Of a stretch of DNA of 38,759 nucleotides, positions 20,161 through 30,643 are shown piece by piece. The notes under the pieces were generated by a model. That model saw nothing but the letters and a program-made list of their open reading frames with translations, made no database searches and was not told the origin of the DNA. The number at the start of each line of letters is the position of its first letter. Within the stretch, counting starts at the first letter, position 1. Source of the stretch: Magnaporthiopsis rhizophila (lineage: Eukaryota > Ascomycota > Sordariomycetes > Magnaporthales > Magnaporthaceae); NCBI GenBank assembly GCA_003049465.1, contig PYSS01000204.1:1-38759 (forward strand), read 5' to 3'. The translations under genes and the position numbers were made by a program.

Positions 20161-22018
20161 ACGTGGTTTACCACCGAACGATACACACCACCAAGCAATA
20201 TACGAATCGCAAAAACGCGACACATCTTTTTTTACTTCCAATTCCTTCACTAATAAGCATAACAAACCAAAATTACAAAAGCTAATTGATCCTTGCTCTC
20301 CAGGCCTTGCAATCGGACCTAAAACTAAACATCCGGGCTGCTGCTAAAATTTATTCAGTTATATTCGCCATTTTTGCCAATCGAAAGCGCAGCAAACCTG
20401 CTTAACACAACCGCGCACCCAATTCCCGGAAATTAACGGAATCCAAAAAGGAAACATTTGTTAAATATATCCTCGAGCTAAATTTTTGCGCATTTCCTCC
20501 CCAGCCTTTTGGTATTAAAAATATGGCCAACTAATTGCTCGCTAAACGCAATACGGCTATTATCGGGACCAATTGGGTTGCAAAATTTATTAAGCGCTAT
20601 CCAAAGCTTGGTATGCGCTAAATTTAAAAATATAATTATTAAAAAGCCAAATACAAAAATCCCAAGCTTATTTTTGTTTGGTTTAACCTTGTACGGAATA
20701 TTATAGCCAAATATAGCATTCAGGATAATAATATTTATAATTTTAACAAAACCGGCTTTTTTATAAGCATAATTGCTGCTGTTATAATTATTATAATATT
20801 AAAAAACCGTAATAAAATAAAGCTGGTCCAGCCTGATAATTAAAAATGGGCTATAATTATTCAAAAGGTTAATTATTGCGGTTAAACAATTTTTTTTTAT
20901 TATTATTAAAAGGCAGTATTATTTGGCCAATTAATATTTAAAAACCAACCTTTTATACAATTAAATTATTATAATAAATTTTAACAGATAAATTATAAAC
21001 AAGCTTGGTTTAAAATGGATTTAGCATTTTAATAAATATATTATAATTTGCAAAAAAGCATATATTATTTATTAATACTAAACAGGCACAAAAATTACCA
21101 CTCGACAAATTTCGAATTTTATTATTAAAAATATAATATTATTATGCTTTGCATGCTTTTATATTTATTTTATTTTTTTTAACCGCTTAATATTGGGTAT
21201 TTCGGCCCGCTGAAAAAAACGTACGGTTAATAAATCGAAAACCTAATAAAATTATACATTAATTATATAACCAAAATCAAATTTTTTTCGGCGTTTAAAA
21301 CAGCATTTTTTGCTTTTATAACCGAAAAAAAATATTCGAAAAGGTTTTTAAAAGGCTAGCCTTACTTTTTTGGATCCGGATTCGGTTTTAAAAAAGCTGG
21401 ATATAAGGTTACGGATTTCAACTCCCCCAAAAAAGCCCTTAAACAATGCCGAACTTTAAACCTCCAAAATACCCCAAACAGCTAAAAATGCAATTTTGCA
21501 ATCCGAATATATTAAAACTTAGATTTTTAATCACCAAAATAATTTTTCGTTACTTATATTAATGGTTATAAACCAGCTTGCAAAAGGGACAAATTTGATA
21601 ATGCATCAAATAATTTTTTTTAAGGCCGAAATTATTTCGTTACACAAGGCGAACAAGGCATTAAGCAAATGCCGGAGGGCCAAAAAAACGCATATCCGAT
21701 AAAAAGGGTTACATACTGTTAAAAAGGTACGAAATACTTTGAACCAGAAGAAGCTGGATAAATAGCTATAGCAAGAAATGCGCGGTTAAAAGGGTCAGAA
21801 AAGGAGGGCAATAATAATTTATCGGTGATATAGCACGTGCAGCAAAACCGGACACAATGCGCACATTTGCCAAAAGGAAAAAAAAAATCCGATATATATA
21901 GTTCCGAATAGTTTAACTGGATTCCTGGTATTATTAGGTTAGCATGCGTATCGATTAATTAAAGGTTGGGTATAAGTGTATTGTTTGGTGGTATGTATCG
22001 TTCGGTGGTGAATTATAT
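20161..22018 (+). mobile_element. Fot1/pogo-type DNA transposon, copy 3 (other terminal repeats)
   Basis: 1858 bp with TA on both sides (20159-20160 and 22019-22020). Terminal inverted repeats: left ACGTGGTTTACCACCGAACG, right reverse complement ATATAATTCACCACCGAACG, both continuing into GATACAyACCACCAA. The inner part matches copies 1 and 2, but the terminal repeats after ACGTGGTT differ. It is inserted in the end of the 19604-20158 fragment. Confidence 0.87.
20230..21911 (+). pseudogene. Fot1-like transposase, RIP-inactivated (copy 3)
   Basis: Readable in one frame from end to end, broken only by stops. Order: LALQALQSDLKLNIRAAAKI (helix-turn-helix), NWVAKFIKRYPKLGMR, IYNFNKTGF (D1 to Asn, near 20740), LNRHKNYHS (second site to Asn), PLNIGYFGPLKKTYG (third site, Asp to Asn, near 21190), KKLDIRLRISTPPKKPLNNA (near 21380), and a C-terminal zinc knuckle TCSKTGHNAHICQK (about 21834-21875), ending at TAG 21909-21911. 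All three catalytic Asp positions are Asn, each a single G-to-A change. It was an active pogo transposase of the same family as copies 1 and 2. Confidence 0.85.
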
Positions 22019-22020
22019 TA

Positions 22021-22617
22021 CCCATTTATCAAATCGCTATAATATAATTAGTATTGAAAATTTGCTTTTAATAAAATATTAATTACTTGCCAAAAAGCAA
22101 TCCTTTTTTATTTAATGCGGAATTTTTTATCCTTTTTTTAATAATTGCTTAAAAATTTAGATACAAATGCCAAAGAGGCGCCCATAACCTTAATTATCTG
22201 CAATACTGCCACGGCAAAATCTGTAACATTATCGGGATTAATTAAAAAAGGATTGATAATTTTGGAAAGGCTAATTGCAGGATTATACTCGAAATTTTCG
22301 GTCGAGATAAAATCAGGATTCGGAGCCGGAGTAAAAAATGGCTCGTTTAAAGTTTAAATGCGCTTGGCTTTTGTAAAACGAAATATTAATATATTAACGG
22401 TATCGGTACCGATTTGGGGATTATTTAATTAAGCCGGAAATATTAATATAGCCAAATTTTGCGGGAAATTAGCTTGCTTTTTAATTTAATTATCCTAAAT
22501 AATAATTTTAAACTTATTACCGCTCGATAAAAGATTATCAGTTGGGCCCAAATTTTAAAAATGACGGCTTTTGCGCAACCGCGTGGAATTTGATAATTTC
22601 CTTTTTTTACCAGCCAT
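22021..22617 (-). pseudogene. Unrecognised coding remnant, start MAGKKRKL
   Basis: From ATG 22617 a single minus-strand frame runs 160 codons to 22138 and probably on to the edge of the pogo element at 22021. It starts MAGKKRKLSNSTRLRKSRHF and contains TLNEPFFTPAPNPDFISTEN, FEYNPAISLSKIINPFLINP and DNVTDFAVAVLQIIKVMGAS. Internal stops are all TAA, as after RIP of Gln or Trp codons. The basic start could bind nucleic acid. I do not recognise a family; an ORF1/gag of a retroelement is one guess. It is cut by copy 3 on its 3' side and its 5' leader is split by the gypsy element at 22833. Confidence 0.5.
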
Positions 22618-22827
22618 TTTAGCTGCAGGAACAAAAAAAAAGCAAAAAAAAATAACAATTAACAAAATAATAATTAACCGATCGGAATCCTAAATAATAA
22701 AATGTATATAAATAGGGCACAAAAAGGATAGGTTAATAAATAAGGTTTATCGGTACAGGTTAGCCAAATTGCAAATAAGGCAAACAAAATACTTTTATAT
22801 AAATGCAAACCCTATTTTTAAAATTAC

Positions 22828-22832
22828 AAAAG
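22828..22832. repeat. Target-site duplication AAAAG, left
   Basis: AAAAG directly before the TGTTAC end of the outer gypsy element; the same five bases follow its other end at 37648-37652. A 5-bp duplication is usual for Ty3/gypsy integrases. Confidence 0.85.
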
Positions 22833-23311
22833 TGTTACAATCACAGGCCTTCTGCTCCTAGGGTAGGGCACCTAGGGGCGGTGTTAAGCAGTACTGGTCT
22901 TGCAAGGTTGCTTTGCAAATGATCTAAGGTCTGGTAGGAACATTATTTGTTATTATTTGCCTAAAGGGGTGCCTTAAAACTAACTTAAATTAACTAATAC
23001 CAAAACCTTAATCAAAAATTACTTAGCACAATAAAAAACCTTTGCTTTATATATTCGTGCTGTTTTGCGCTTGGTGATTAGGGATATTAGTGATACATTG
23101 GTTTTCCTAAGTATCAAAGGTGTCCCTAATAACACTTTTGATACGTTTAGTACCCGGCGTATCACTTCGGTACCACGTAACCTAATCACGTGGCTTTTTC
23201 CCCCAACTGGCCTTAATTATCCGGCCTTTGGCCTTTATAACTGCAGGGTAAAAGTATCCCGCTAAGGGTTAACCCCAGCCCTTTTATCCCTTGCCAGCTC
23301 TGGTCGTAACA
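22833..23311 (-). repeat. 3' LTR of outer gypsy element
   Basis: 479 bp, TGTTACAATC...GGTCGTAACA on the plus strand. It differs from its partner at 37169 by many transitions and no length change. It contains the inverted GTATCAAA-type motifs at 23090-23165. Confidence 0.92.
23090..23165. promoter_or_regulatory. Palindromic GTATCAAAgGTGT motif cluster in U3
   Basis: GTATCAAAGGTGT (23111-23123) and ACACTTTTGATAC (23132-23144) form 13-bp arms with one mismatch. Outside them GTGATAC (23090-23096) and GTATCAC (23159-23165) form a second, wider inverted pair. The same arrangement survives in the other LTR near 37430-37505. Such symmetry in an LTR suggests a transcription-factor or enhancer site; this is inference. 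Confidence 0.6.
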
Positions 23312-23518
23312 CCAGGTTCCTTTTCCTAAACCAAATCCCTTTAGCCAAAACCTGCAATTCCCGCCCTTATCGATCGGTAAATATTTTTTTTTACCTTATT
23401 TATTTTTTCCTATTTTAATAAAATATTTGGTCGGGTGCAGAAAAAACTTTCCTTTGTGCAATTTTCCACGGTTTGTTATGCCGATATTTTTAAATTGCTT
23501 TTTTTATCGGGCATTAAA

Positions 23519-23873
23519 ATGTTTTTTTGTTCTAATTGCAAATTTCGTGGCATTTTTGTTTATTATGCATTTTTTTTCGACTTTTTTTGTTATTTGGAAT
23601 ATATTTGTTTTAACCAAATAAATTATAATATTTTGGATCCATTTCGGGCCTAATTTTTTCATGCTGCTTTTTAATTTTTCAAATTCCGGAATAAAATAAA
23701 CTCGGTTTTTGACAAAATCCGCCGTTTTAAAGATAAGCAAAAGCGTTTATACAAACAGGAAAAATCCTGGTATAAAAAGTATGCTTGAATGGTTTGTTAT
23801 AATTTGAATAATATTAAAGAATTGAAACGGATTAAGCAGAAAAAGGCCGAAAAGGCGGCTATACAGGCCCCTG
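23519..23873 (+). pseudogene. Antisense accessory gene of outer gypsy element, codons 1-118 and the first base of codon 119
   Basis: Runs opposite to gag-pol, starting 207 nt inside the 3' LTR. From ATG 23519 it reads MFFCSNCKFRGI, then Tyr codons at positions 15, 25, 28 and 36 where a second family member has Cys at 15, 25 and 36. A charged, probably coiled-coil region follows (DKIRRFKDKQKRLYKQEKSW), then NNIKELKRIKQKKAEKAAIQ. Internal stops are at codons 45, 52 and 90. The inner gypsy element inserted after the first base of codon 119; the rest lies at 31207-31307. With that insert removed the gene is exactly 456 nt, as in the inner element. Role unknown; a zinc-binding DNA- or RNA-binding regulator is possible. 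Confidence 0.75.
23869..23873. repeat. Target-site duplication CCCTG, left
   Basis: CCCTG before the TGTTACG end of the inner gypsy element; repeated directly after its right LTR at 31116-31120. Confidence 0.9.
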
Positions 23874-24345
23874 TGTTACGACCACAGCTGGCAGGGGACA
23901 GAAGGGCTGGGGCTAACCCCTAGCGGTACGCCTTTACCCCGCAATCATAAAGGCTGGGGGGCCGAATAACTGAGGCCAAGCTGGAAAAAATCACATAACC
24001 CAGCTTACCTAAATAATGGGTGCTATATTTGCTATAAACATAACAAACATAACACGCCAAAACAAAACGCTATATTTGCTATAAACATAATAAGCATAGC
24101 ACAAAAAAAGGCACGGAAAAATCACAGGTATATAAAGCAAAAGTTTTCCTTTTTGTATTAAATAATTCTTAATTAAGGCCTTGGTATTAATTAAGTTAAA
24201 TTAGTTTTAAAGTAACCCTTTGGGCAAATAATCGAAACTTTTATTATTATTTTAGTTCCCCAGCACAAATAATCTTGTAAAAATCATACTGCTTAGCACC
24301 TTTTCTAACATATTTTACCCTAAAAGCAAAAAACTATTTGTAACA
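23874..24345 (+). repeat. 5' LTR of inner gypsy element
   Basis: 472 bp, TGTTACGACC...TTTGTAACA. Its outer parts resemble those of the outer element's LTR (GCTGGGGCTAACCC, CCTTTACCCCGCA, ATAAAGGC; end GAGCAG..TAACA), but the middle differs completely. Directly after it no TGG primer-binding start is readable (TTTTAACTAATCC), possibly because RIP changed it. Confidence 0.92.
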
Positions 24346-24439
24346 TTTTAACTAATCCTATTTAGTATTTACCGAAAATAATAAATAATAATAATTATAT
24401 TAACCGCAAGCAAAAAACCCGAAAATATTATTATTGCTA

Positions 24440-25500
24440 GTAAACTGTACAATAACCCTTCGGTAGCCATACAAGCACTTATTACGGAAATCGAAAAATT
24501 TAAAAAAGCTCAAACCAAGCCCTACATTACCGTTAAATTTTACAAATTCCCCTTGCTTAACAAATATAATAAAAAAAAAGGCAAAATTAAAACGTTTCTA
24601 ACCAAATACAAAGGATACTTTCTGTTTTATTAAAACCATTTTTAGCGGGAAAAATAAAAAATTGCCTATATAACCATATGCCTGGATAACAAGGTCAAAG
24701 ATTAATTTAAACCTATTTGGTCCAATTACCTAAAAAAGCATAATAAATCCAAAAAAAAAAACCAAACTGGTATTTGCCAATTTCGAAAAGTTCGGAAAAA
24801 AAATCGCAAAAATTTCGGACAAATTAACAAAAAATGGGTAACTAAAAAAGAATTATTTCAGCTCCGGCAAAAAAGCCCCGCATTAATTTATATTTCCAAA
24901 TTCCAACAATTAATTAACAAATTTAATTAAATAAAAAATACCAAAATAACCCAGCTTTATCAGGGGTTAAAAAATAATATAAAAAATAAACTGTCCAAAT
25001 AAAAACAACCTGAAAATTTTGTTAATTATATTACTATAATCGTCCGTATTAGCAACAAATTATACAAATATTGCCTTGAAAAAAAAGTTTAACAAACCAA
25101 ACCAATAATGCAAAATAATAAAACCAACCAAAAAAAGGCAAAATAATAATAATCCACGGCTTATAATATATACCCTGGATCCATAAATTTTAATATTAAA
25201 ACCATATACCAGCAAAAAAAACAAAAGCATATTAGGTTCAAAAATCCAAAAAATAAAAAGTATTTCAAATATAAAAAAAAAATACATTAAAAAAAATTGT
25301 CCGCAAAAAAACCAATAAACAGCTATTTTTTACCAAAAAAGCGCGCAAAAAAAAAACGAACCCATAATTCCAGCCTTACCCAAAATAATATAATAAATAA
25401 AAAAAAAAACCTGTATCCCGAAATATTATTCAGCTAAACCTACTGCTTTAATAAAAATTATATAATTTATTGCTCCGATAAAAATGCCACAGGGTACTAC
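24440..25500 (+). pseudogene. Gag remnant of inner gypsy element
   Basis: Structural protein of the virus-like particle. Recognisable are ANFEKFGKKIAKISDKLTKN (near 24775), SFIRG*KII and a degenerate CCHC zinc knuckle near 25260-25310 in which Cys codons have become Tyr (YFKYKKKNTLKKNC). The frame is broken by many stops; exact limits cannot be set. Confidence 0.65.
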
Positions 25501-26839
25501 CCAAAATAATAAATCGCTATAATATAACGGATCGATCAATCCCAGTTCGGTAACCAAAAAAAATTAAAATAAATACCGACCTTATAATATTCAAAAAAAA
25601 AATAATACAACAGTGCATATTTCGAAAAAATTTAAAAAACTAACTTAATATAAAAGCGTATCGAATACTTTAATTAATAACTCCAAAAAAAACTCAAATA
25701 TAAATACAAAAATAAAACAGCCTTTGGGCTAAACGCATTTAATACAAGCCCAAAAAAAAAATTAAACCTAATAATATTTAGAAAAACTACAAAAACGGAC
25801 CCCAACAACAAAAAATTTAACAAATAATAATAATAATATATTATTAATTTTAAAAAACTCCAGCAAAAATTTGATCAGCAACTAATCAATATAAAAAAAT
25901 AACCCTTTATAACCAAAAAAAAATATAAAAGGCATATATTTTATTTAAATTCCTGGAAATAAACTAATAATTTTAGGATTAGCCCAAACTTATTAATAGT
26001 TTAATATGCAAAAAACCGGCGCAAAACAATAAAAAAAAACCCCTAAATTGGTTAAAAAATAACCAATCGGTTATTTATTATAGGGCATTATTCGAAAATA
26101 TTCCGAACCTAAACCAGCAGCTAGCGCAGCCATATATGCTAAACTATAAAAATATAAACCCCGATACAGGCCATTATAACAAACTTTTTTGGGCCAAATA
26201 TCTATATAACAACTGCCGGTAACATATAGCCAAAAAGCTAAAGCACGATTTTTTCCTATAAAAAAAAAAAGGACCAGTACAATATTTACGATAAAAATAC
26301 CAATTTCCGAAATGGTAAATAGCAAAAATAAATTACAAAAATTTCGCAACAATTTTCGAGCCATTACCAGCATATCTTATAATATACCTAGCAAAAATCC
26401 TTATATACCAAATATACAAAAAACCAAAATACAAAATATATATAAAAAAAAAAACAAGGGCCTGGACAAATAAATTTGCCCGATTAATAAAAATAATTAA
26501 GGCCCAAAAGCAGGCACCCCAAGCAAAAAATTAAAAAGCTCACCCAAAAATAGGGCACAAATAAGGCAATAATTAGCAAAATTTTTAACAATAATAATTA
26601 CCGACTAATATAAATATATTAAAATAATAATATATTGAAAAAAACAAAAAATAAAAATTATAATCAATTATAAAGCCTAAAAAAATTATTTTTTGCTAAA
26701 AACAATAAAAAGGTACAGCATTCCGATATATTAAAAAAAAAAACCATATAACCTTATAATAATAAAATAAAAGCTAATTACATTTAACGGAGGAAAAATC
26801 GATATTAAAACTAATTAATTCAAATTTTAACTCCTGAAA

Positions 26840-29800
26840 AAAACCTGCAAAATAACCCTGAATATTATAAATATAAAAAGGAAAAATTTAATTTTAAACC
26901 TTTTATAATTTAAAAAATACAATCTTTTAATAAATTGGGTTATCGAACAAATTTAATAAAGGAAATCGCCATTAACCAATAAAAAAGCCCAATAACCACA
27001 AATCCCGGATAATAAAAAACGGATGCCAGAAAAGGCAATTATAATAGCAGCAAAATTTGGCAATCAACCCTAACAAACCGCACCAACCGAAACACCAATA
27101 AATACAAATATAAACAAATCCGATAAGCAAAAAATTACCAAAAAAAAATTTAAAAACGTTCCTGAAAAATATTATAAATATTAAAAACTGTTCCAAAAAA
27201 ATTTGGAAACGGTATTACCAAAATATAAACCATTTGACCACAAAATTAAGCTTAAACCGGAAATATAACTTAAATATCAAAAATTATACCGATTAAATCC
27301 TTAATAAAAAAAGCTGTTACAGAAATAGCTTAAAGAAAAAATCAGAAAAGAATTTACCAAACCTTTCAATTTCCTTATAGGATATAAAATTTTATTTATT
27401 TCCAAAAAAAACGGGGAGGAACAAATATATATCGATTATTATCCATTAAATTAAAAAATATTAAAAAATTGGTATTTTTTACCTTTAATTAATAAATTTA
27501 AAAACAGGCTCGGGAAAAGCCGGTAATTTATAGCCCTAAATTTATACAAAGCTTATAACCTGCTAAAAATTAAAAAAAGGGATAAATAAAAAATTACTTT
27601 TCGAACCAAACTTAAAATTTTCGAATTATTGGTAATAATTTTCGGGCTTACCAATGTACCAGCCATATTTTAGCAAATAATTAACCATATATTATAAAAA
27701 TACCTCGATATTTTCACCCTTATATACCTAAATAATATTTTGATTTTTTCAAAAATGCTGGAAAAATATAAACAATATATGCATAAAATACTGCAAAAGT
27801 TGCAAAATACAAAATTTTTGATTAACCCGGACAAATGTATATAGCATTTTCTAAAAATAGTTTTTTTTGGGTTTGTTATTAAATAAGGAAAAATTCGGAT
27901 AAAACCCAAAAAGGTACAAATAGTAAAAAATTAGCTTATATTTACCACAGTTAAAAAAATACAAAAAATTTTTAAATTTTTAAATTTTTAAATTTTTACC
28001 AAAAATTTATCCAAAATTTTAGCAAAAAGGCTATATTATTTATAAATTTTACCAAAAATAACACCCAATTTTATTAAAAAATACAAAAATAAACAGTTTT
28101 CGAATTATTAAAAAAAGCTATTATCCAAATACCGGTATTAATAATACCAAACCTAAAAAAACCCTTCGAAATTGAAATTAATGCATTAAATTTTGCTATT
28201 AAGGAATAGCTAAAATAATAAAACGACCAAAAAAAATTGCACTTTTGCGCATTTTTTTTGCAAAAATTAAATAAACCTGAGCTAAATTATCAAATCCATA
28301 ATAAAAAGCTCCTCGCTATTATTAAAGTTTTAAAAAAATAAAAAATATATTTGTACAAAACTAACCACCAAATTATAATATATACCAATTATAAAAACCT
28401 ATCACAATTTATTATTAGCCAAATGCTAAATAAAAAACAAATCCAATAAAACCAGTTTTTTTAAAATTATAACTTTCAAATCAAAATCAGGAAAGGGTTA
28501 AAAAATGGCCAAACAAATGCTTTAAACCGTTAACCGGATTATCAGATAGATATATTACTAAAAACATGCACAATTTTGGCCAAAAAACCAAACAGATCCC
28601 TGATTCCGGCACAGCAGGCATTGGCCAAAATAACCCAATAAAAAAGCTAAACCCCAAAAAAAATCCAGCAAATTTACAGCCAAATAACTAATAAATATTA
28701 AAAAATTGCTAAAATCTGAAAAAGGTTTCGATAATATCACGGGTTTATAAAAATTTATACCAAAATACAAAATATAATCAAAAATTGCAAGGATTATGCA
28801 AAAAATAAAACCAGCAAGCATAAACCTTATAATTTATTACAACTTTTGCCAGCACCTAACAAAGCATGGCAAAAAATTACGGCAAATTTTATTATAAAAC
28901 TATCCAAATCAAAAAAATCCCTCATAAATATCCAATATAACAGTATTATAATAATAATCGATCAATTTACCAAATATGCTATATACCTGCCATTCAAAAA
29001 AAACGCAAAAGCTATAAACCTAACCTATATTTTTATCCAAAATATAATTGCAAAATACGGAACACCAAAATATATAGTTTTAAACCGAAACAAATTATTT
29101 AATAGCAAATTTTGAAAACAGCTTATAGCAAATTTAAGCACAAAATATGCCTTTTTTACAACTTATTATTTTTAAACGGATAAATAAATAAAATAAACAA
29201 ACCAAACCATAAAATAATATTTATATTATTTTGTTAATTATAAACAAAATAACTGGGTATAATTATTTTTTATAGCATAATTTGCATATAACAGTTTAAT
29301 GCACAAAAATATAAAAATTATACTGTTTTATACAAATTATAAATATATACCTATAATATATAAAAAACCCAAAGCAAAACCATATGCCCCAATAATAAAA
29401 ATACAGGTAAAAAAATTTATCAAACTGTACAAAAACCTCCAAATAAAATTAAAAAAACTGCAACAGCGCATATTTATACAGGCCAATAAAAAAAAAATAA
29501 AAAAACCAACCTTTAAAAAAAAGAATAATATTTATCTTTTTTAACGCAATATCAAAATAAAATAACCAAATAACAAATTAAACCATAAAAAATTGGGACC
29601 GTTCAAAATCCTAAAAAGGATTTCCAATATCAATTACAAACTTCAGCTATTATTAATTATATATAACTATCCGATTTTTTACATAAACTTATTTAAACCA
29701 GCATTACCAGGGTTTAAAAATAACAAATTAATAAAAATCGATCCAAAATAAAAGTACAAAATCGAAAAAATTTTGGACAAAAATATTATTAACAAAATTA

Positions 29801-29952
29801 AATATTATTTGGTCAAATAAGCAGGATACAAAATCGAAAAAAGCATTTGGAAAAAAAAAACAAATCTAAAAAATGCATTAAAAGCTTTCGAAAAGTACTA
29901 ACAAAAAGCTCTTAAAAAAAAATTAACACCAGTGCCAAAATTTGAATTTTAA
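26840..29952 (+). pseudogene. Pol remnant of inner gypsy element with chromodomain
   Basis: The reverse transcriptase region starts near 27210 (PKYKPFDHKIKLKPEI, KYQKLYRLNP) and continues with FLIGYKILFISKKNGEEQIY, LYKAYNLLKIKKRDK, and IYLNNILIFSK, where the catalytic YxDD is YLNN (about 27718-27750). RNase H follows (FEIEINALNFAIKE; ELNYQIHNKKLLAIIKVLKK). The integrase core spans about 28840-29170 (ITANFIIKLSKSKKSLINIQ, IIDQFTKYAIYLPF, NRNKLFNSKF). The C-terminal chromodomain (29761-29902) has YLVK*AGYKIEKSIWKKKTN, matching YLVKWxGY...TWE...NL. Stop near 29952, 33 nt before the end of the convergent antisense gene. The chromodomain places it among chromoviruses, which may target heterochromatin. 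Confidence 0.88.
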
Positions 29953-29985
29953 TTTGAAACGCCAGTACCAAAATAATTTACCTGG

Positions 29986-30441
29986 TTAAAGTAAGGCCAA
30001 TAAATCAAAATCAGGATTAACCCTATGATCGGCCCAGCCCGGAAATAATAAAGGAAAATCGGAAACAAACAAATCTGGAAGCACAACAAAGGCCTGCACG
30101 GCCACCTTTTCGGCTTTCTCCCGCTTAACCTGCTCCAATTCCTTAATATTATCAATTCCATAGCAAATTGCACAAATTAATTTTTTATACTACTGTTTTT
30201 TTTATTTATAAAAATGTTCGATTTTTGCATTTACCAACCGATGCTTTTTTTCCGCAGCCTTCAGCTCCGCTTCCAAACAAGCGTGCTAAATATTATAAAT
30301 AAAAAGGTGCTCGGGTAATAGGCCCAAAATATCGCAATAAAAACAGCCGAAACAAATATACCGATCGCAGCACAGTTAGTTACAAAAAAATACGCTGCAC
30401 TAAAAAAGGCCATCGGCCTTGCAATTAAAATAAAAAAACAT
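29986..30441 (-). pseudogene. Antisense accessory gene of inner gypsy element (151 codons)
   Basis: Convergent with pol: starts at ATG 30441, 202 nt inside the 3' LTR, and ends at TAA 29986. Codons 7, 15, 25 and 36 are Cys; codons 4 and 28 are TAT (Tyr) where Cys is expected, giving C-x2-C-x7-C-x9-C-x2-C-x7-C together with the outer copy. Residues 55-112 are charged and helical in character (CLEAELKAAEKKHRLVNAKI; DNIKELEQVKREKAEKVAVQ). The tail has SDFPLLFPGW and NPDFDLLALL. Stops at codons 14, 22, 52, 80 and 84 are TAG or TAA; codons 80 and 84 face Gln and Trp in the outer copy. It resembles orphan fungal proteins with an N-terminal Cys cluster and a coiled coil, from memory only. Function unknown. 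Confidence 0.8.
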
Positions 30442-30643
30442 AATAACAGGAAACAAAATAATAAAAGCAAAAAGGTTATTTTAACGAACAGTTAAAAATA
30501 CCGGCTTATACTTTTGCACCCGGCCAAATATTCTGTTAGAAAAAAAAAATAGAAAATAATAAAAAAAAAAGTATTTACCACTAACAAAAGAACAGGGCTG
30601 CAGATTTTGGCCAAAAAAATTTGGCCTAAAAAGGGAAACCTGA

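Noticed and set aside
24010..24110. CRISPR-like spaced repeats in the LTR
   Set aside because: Only two units, part of an LTR palindrome pair in a eukaryote.
25060..25287. Phe/Ile-rich minus-strand frames in the inner gypsy element (also 26071-26373, 26972-27196, 27670-27909)
   Set aside because: Antisense readings of A-rich, RIP-damaged gag-pol; the plus strand carries the homologous protein.
30261..30470. Hydrophobic minus-strand frame overlapping the antisense gene
   Set aside because: Other frame of the same strand; the Cys-cluster frame is the one conserved between the two elements.
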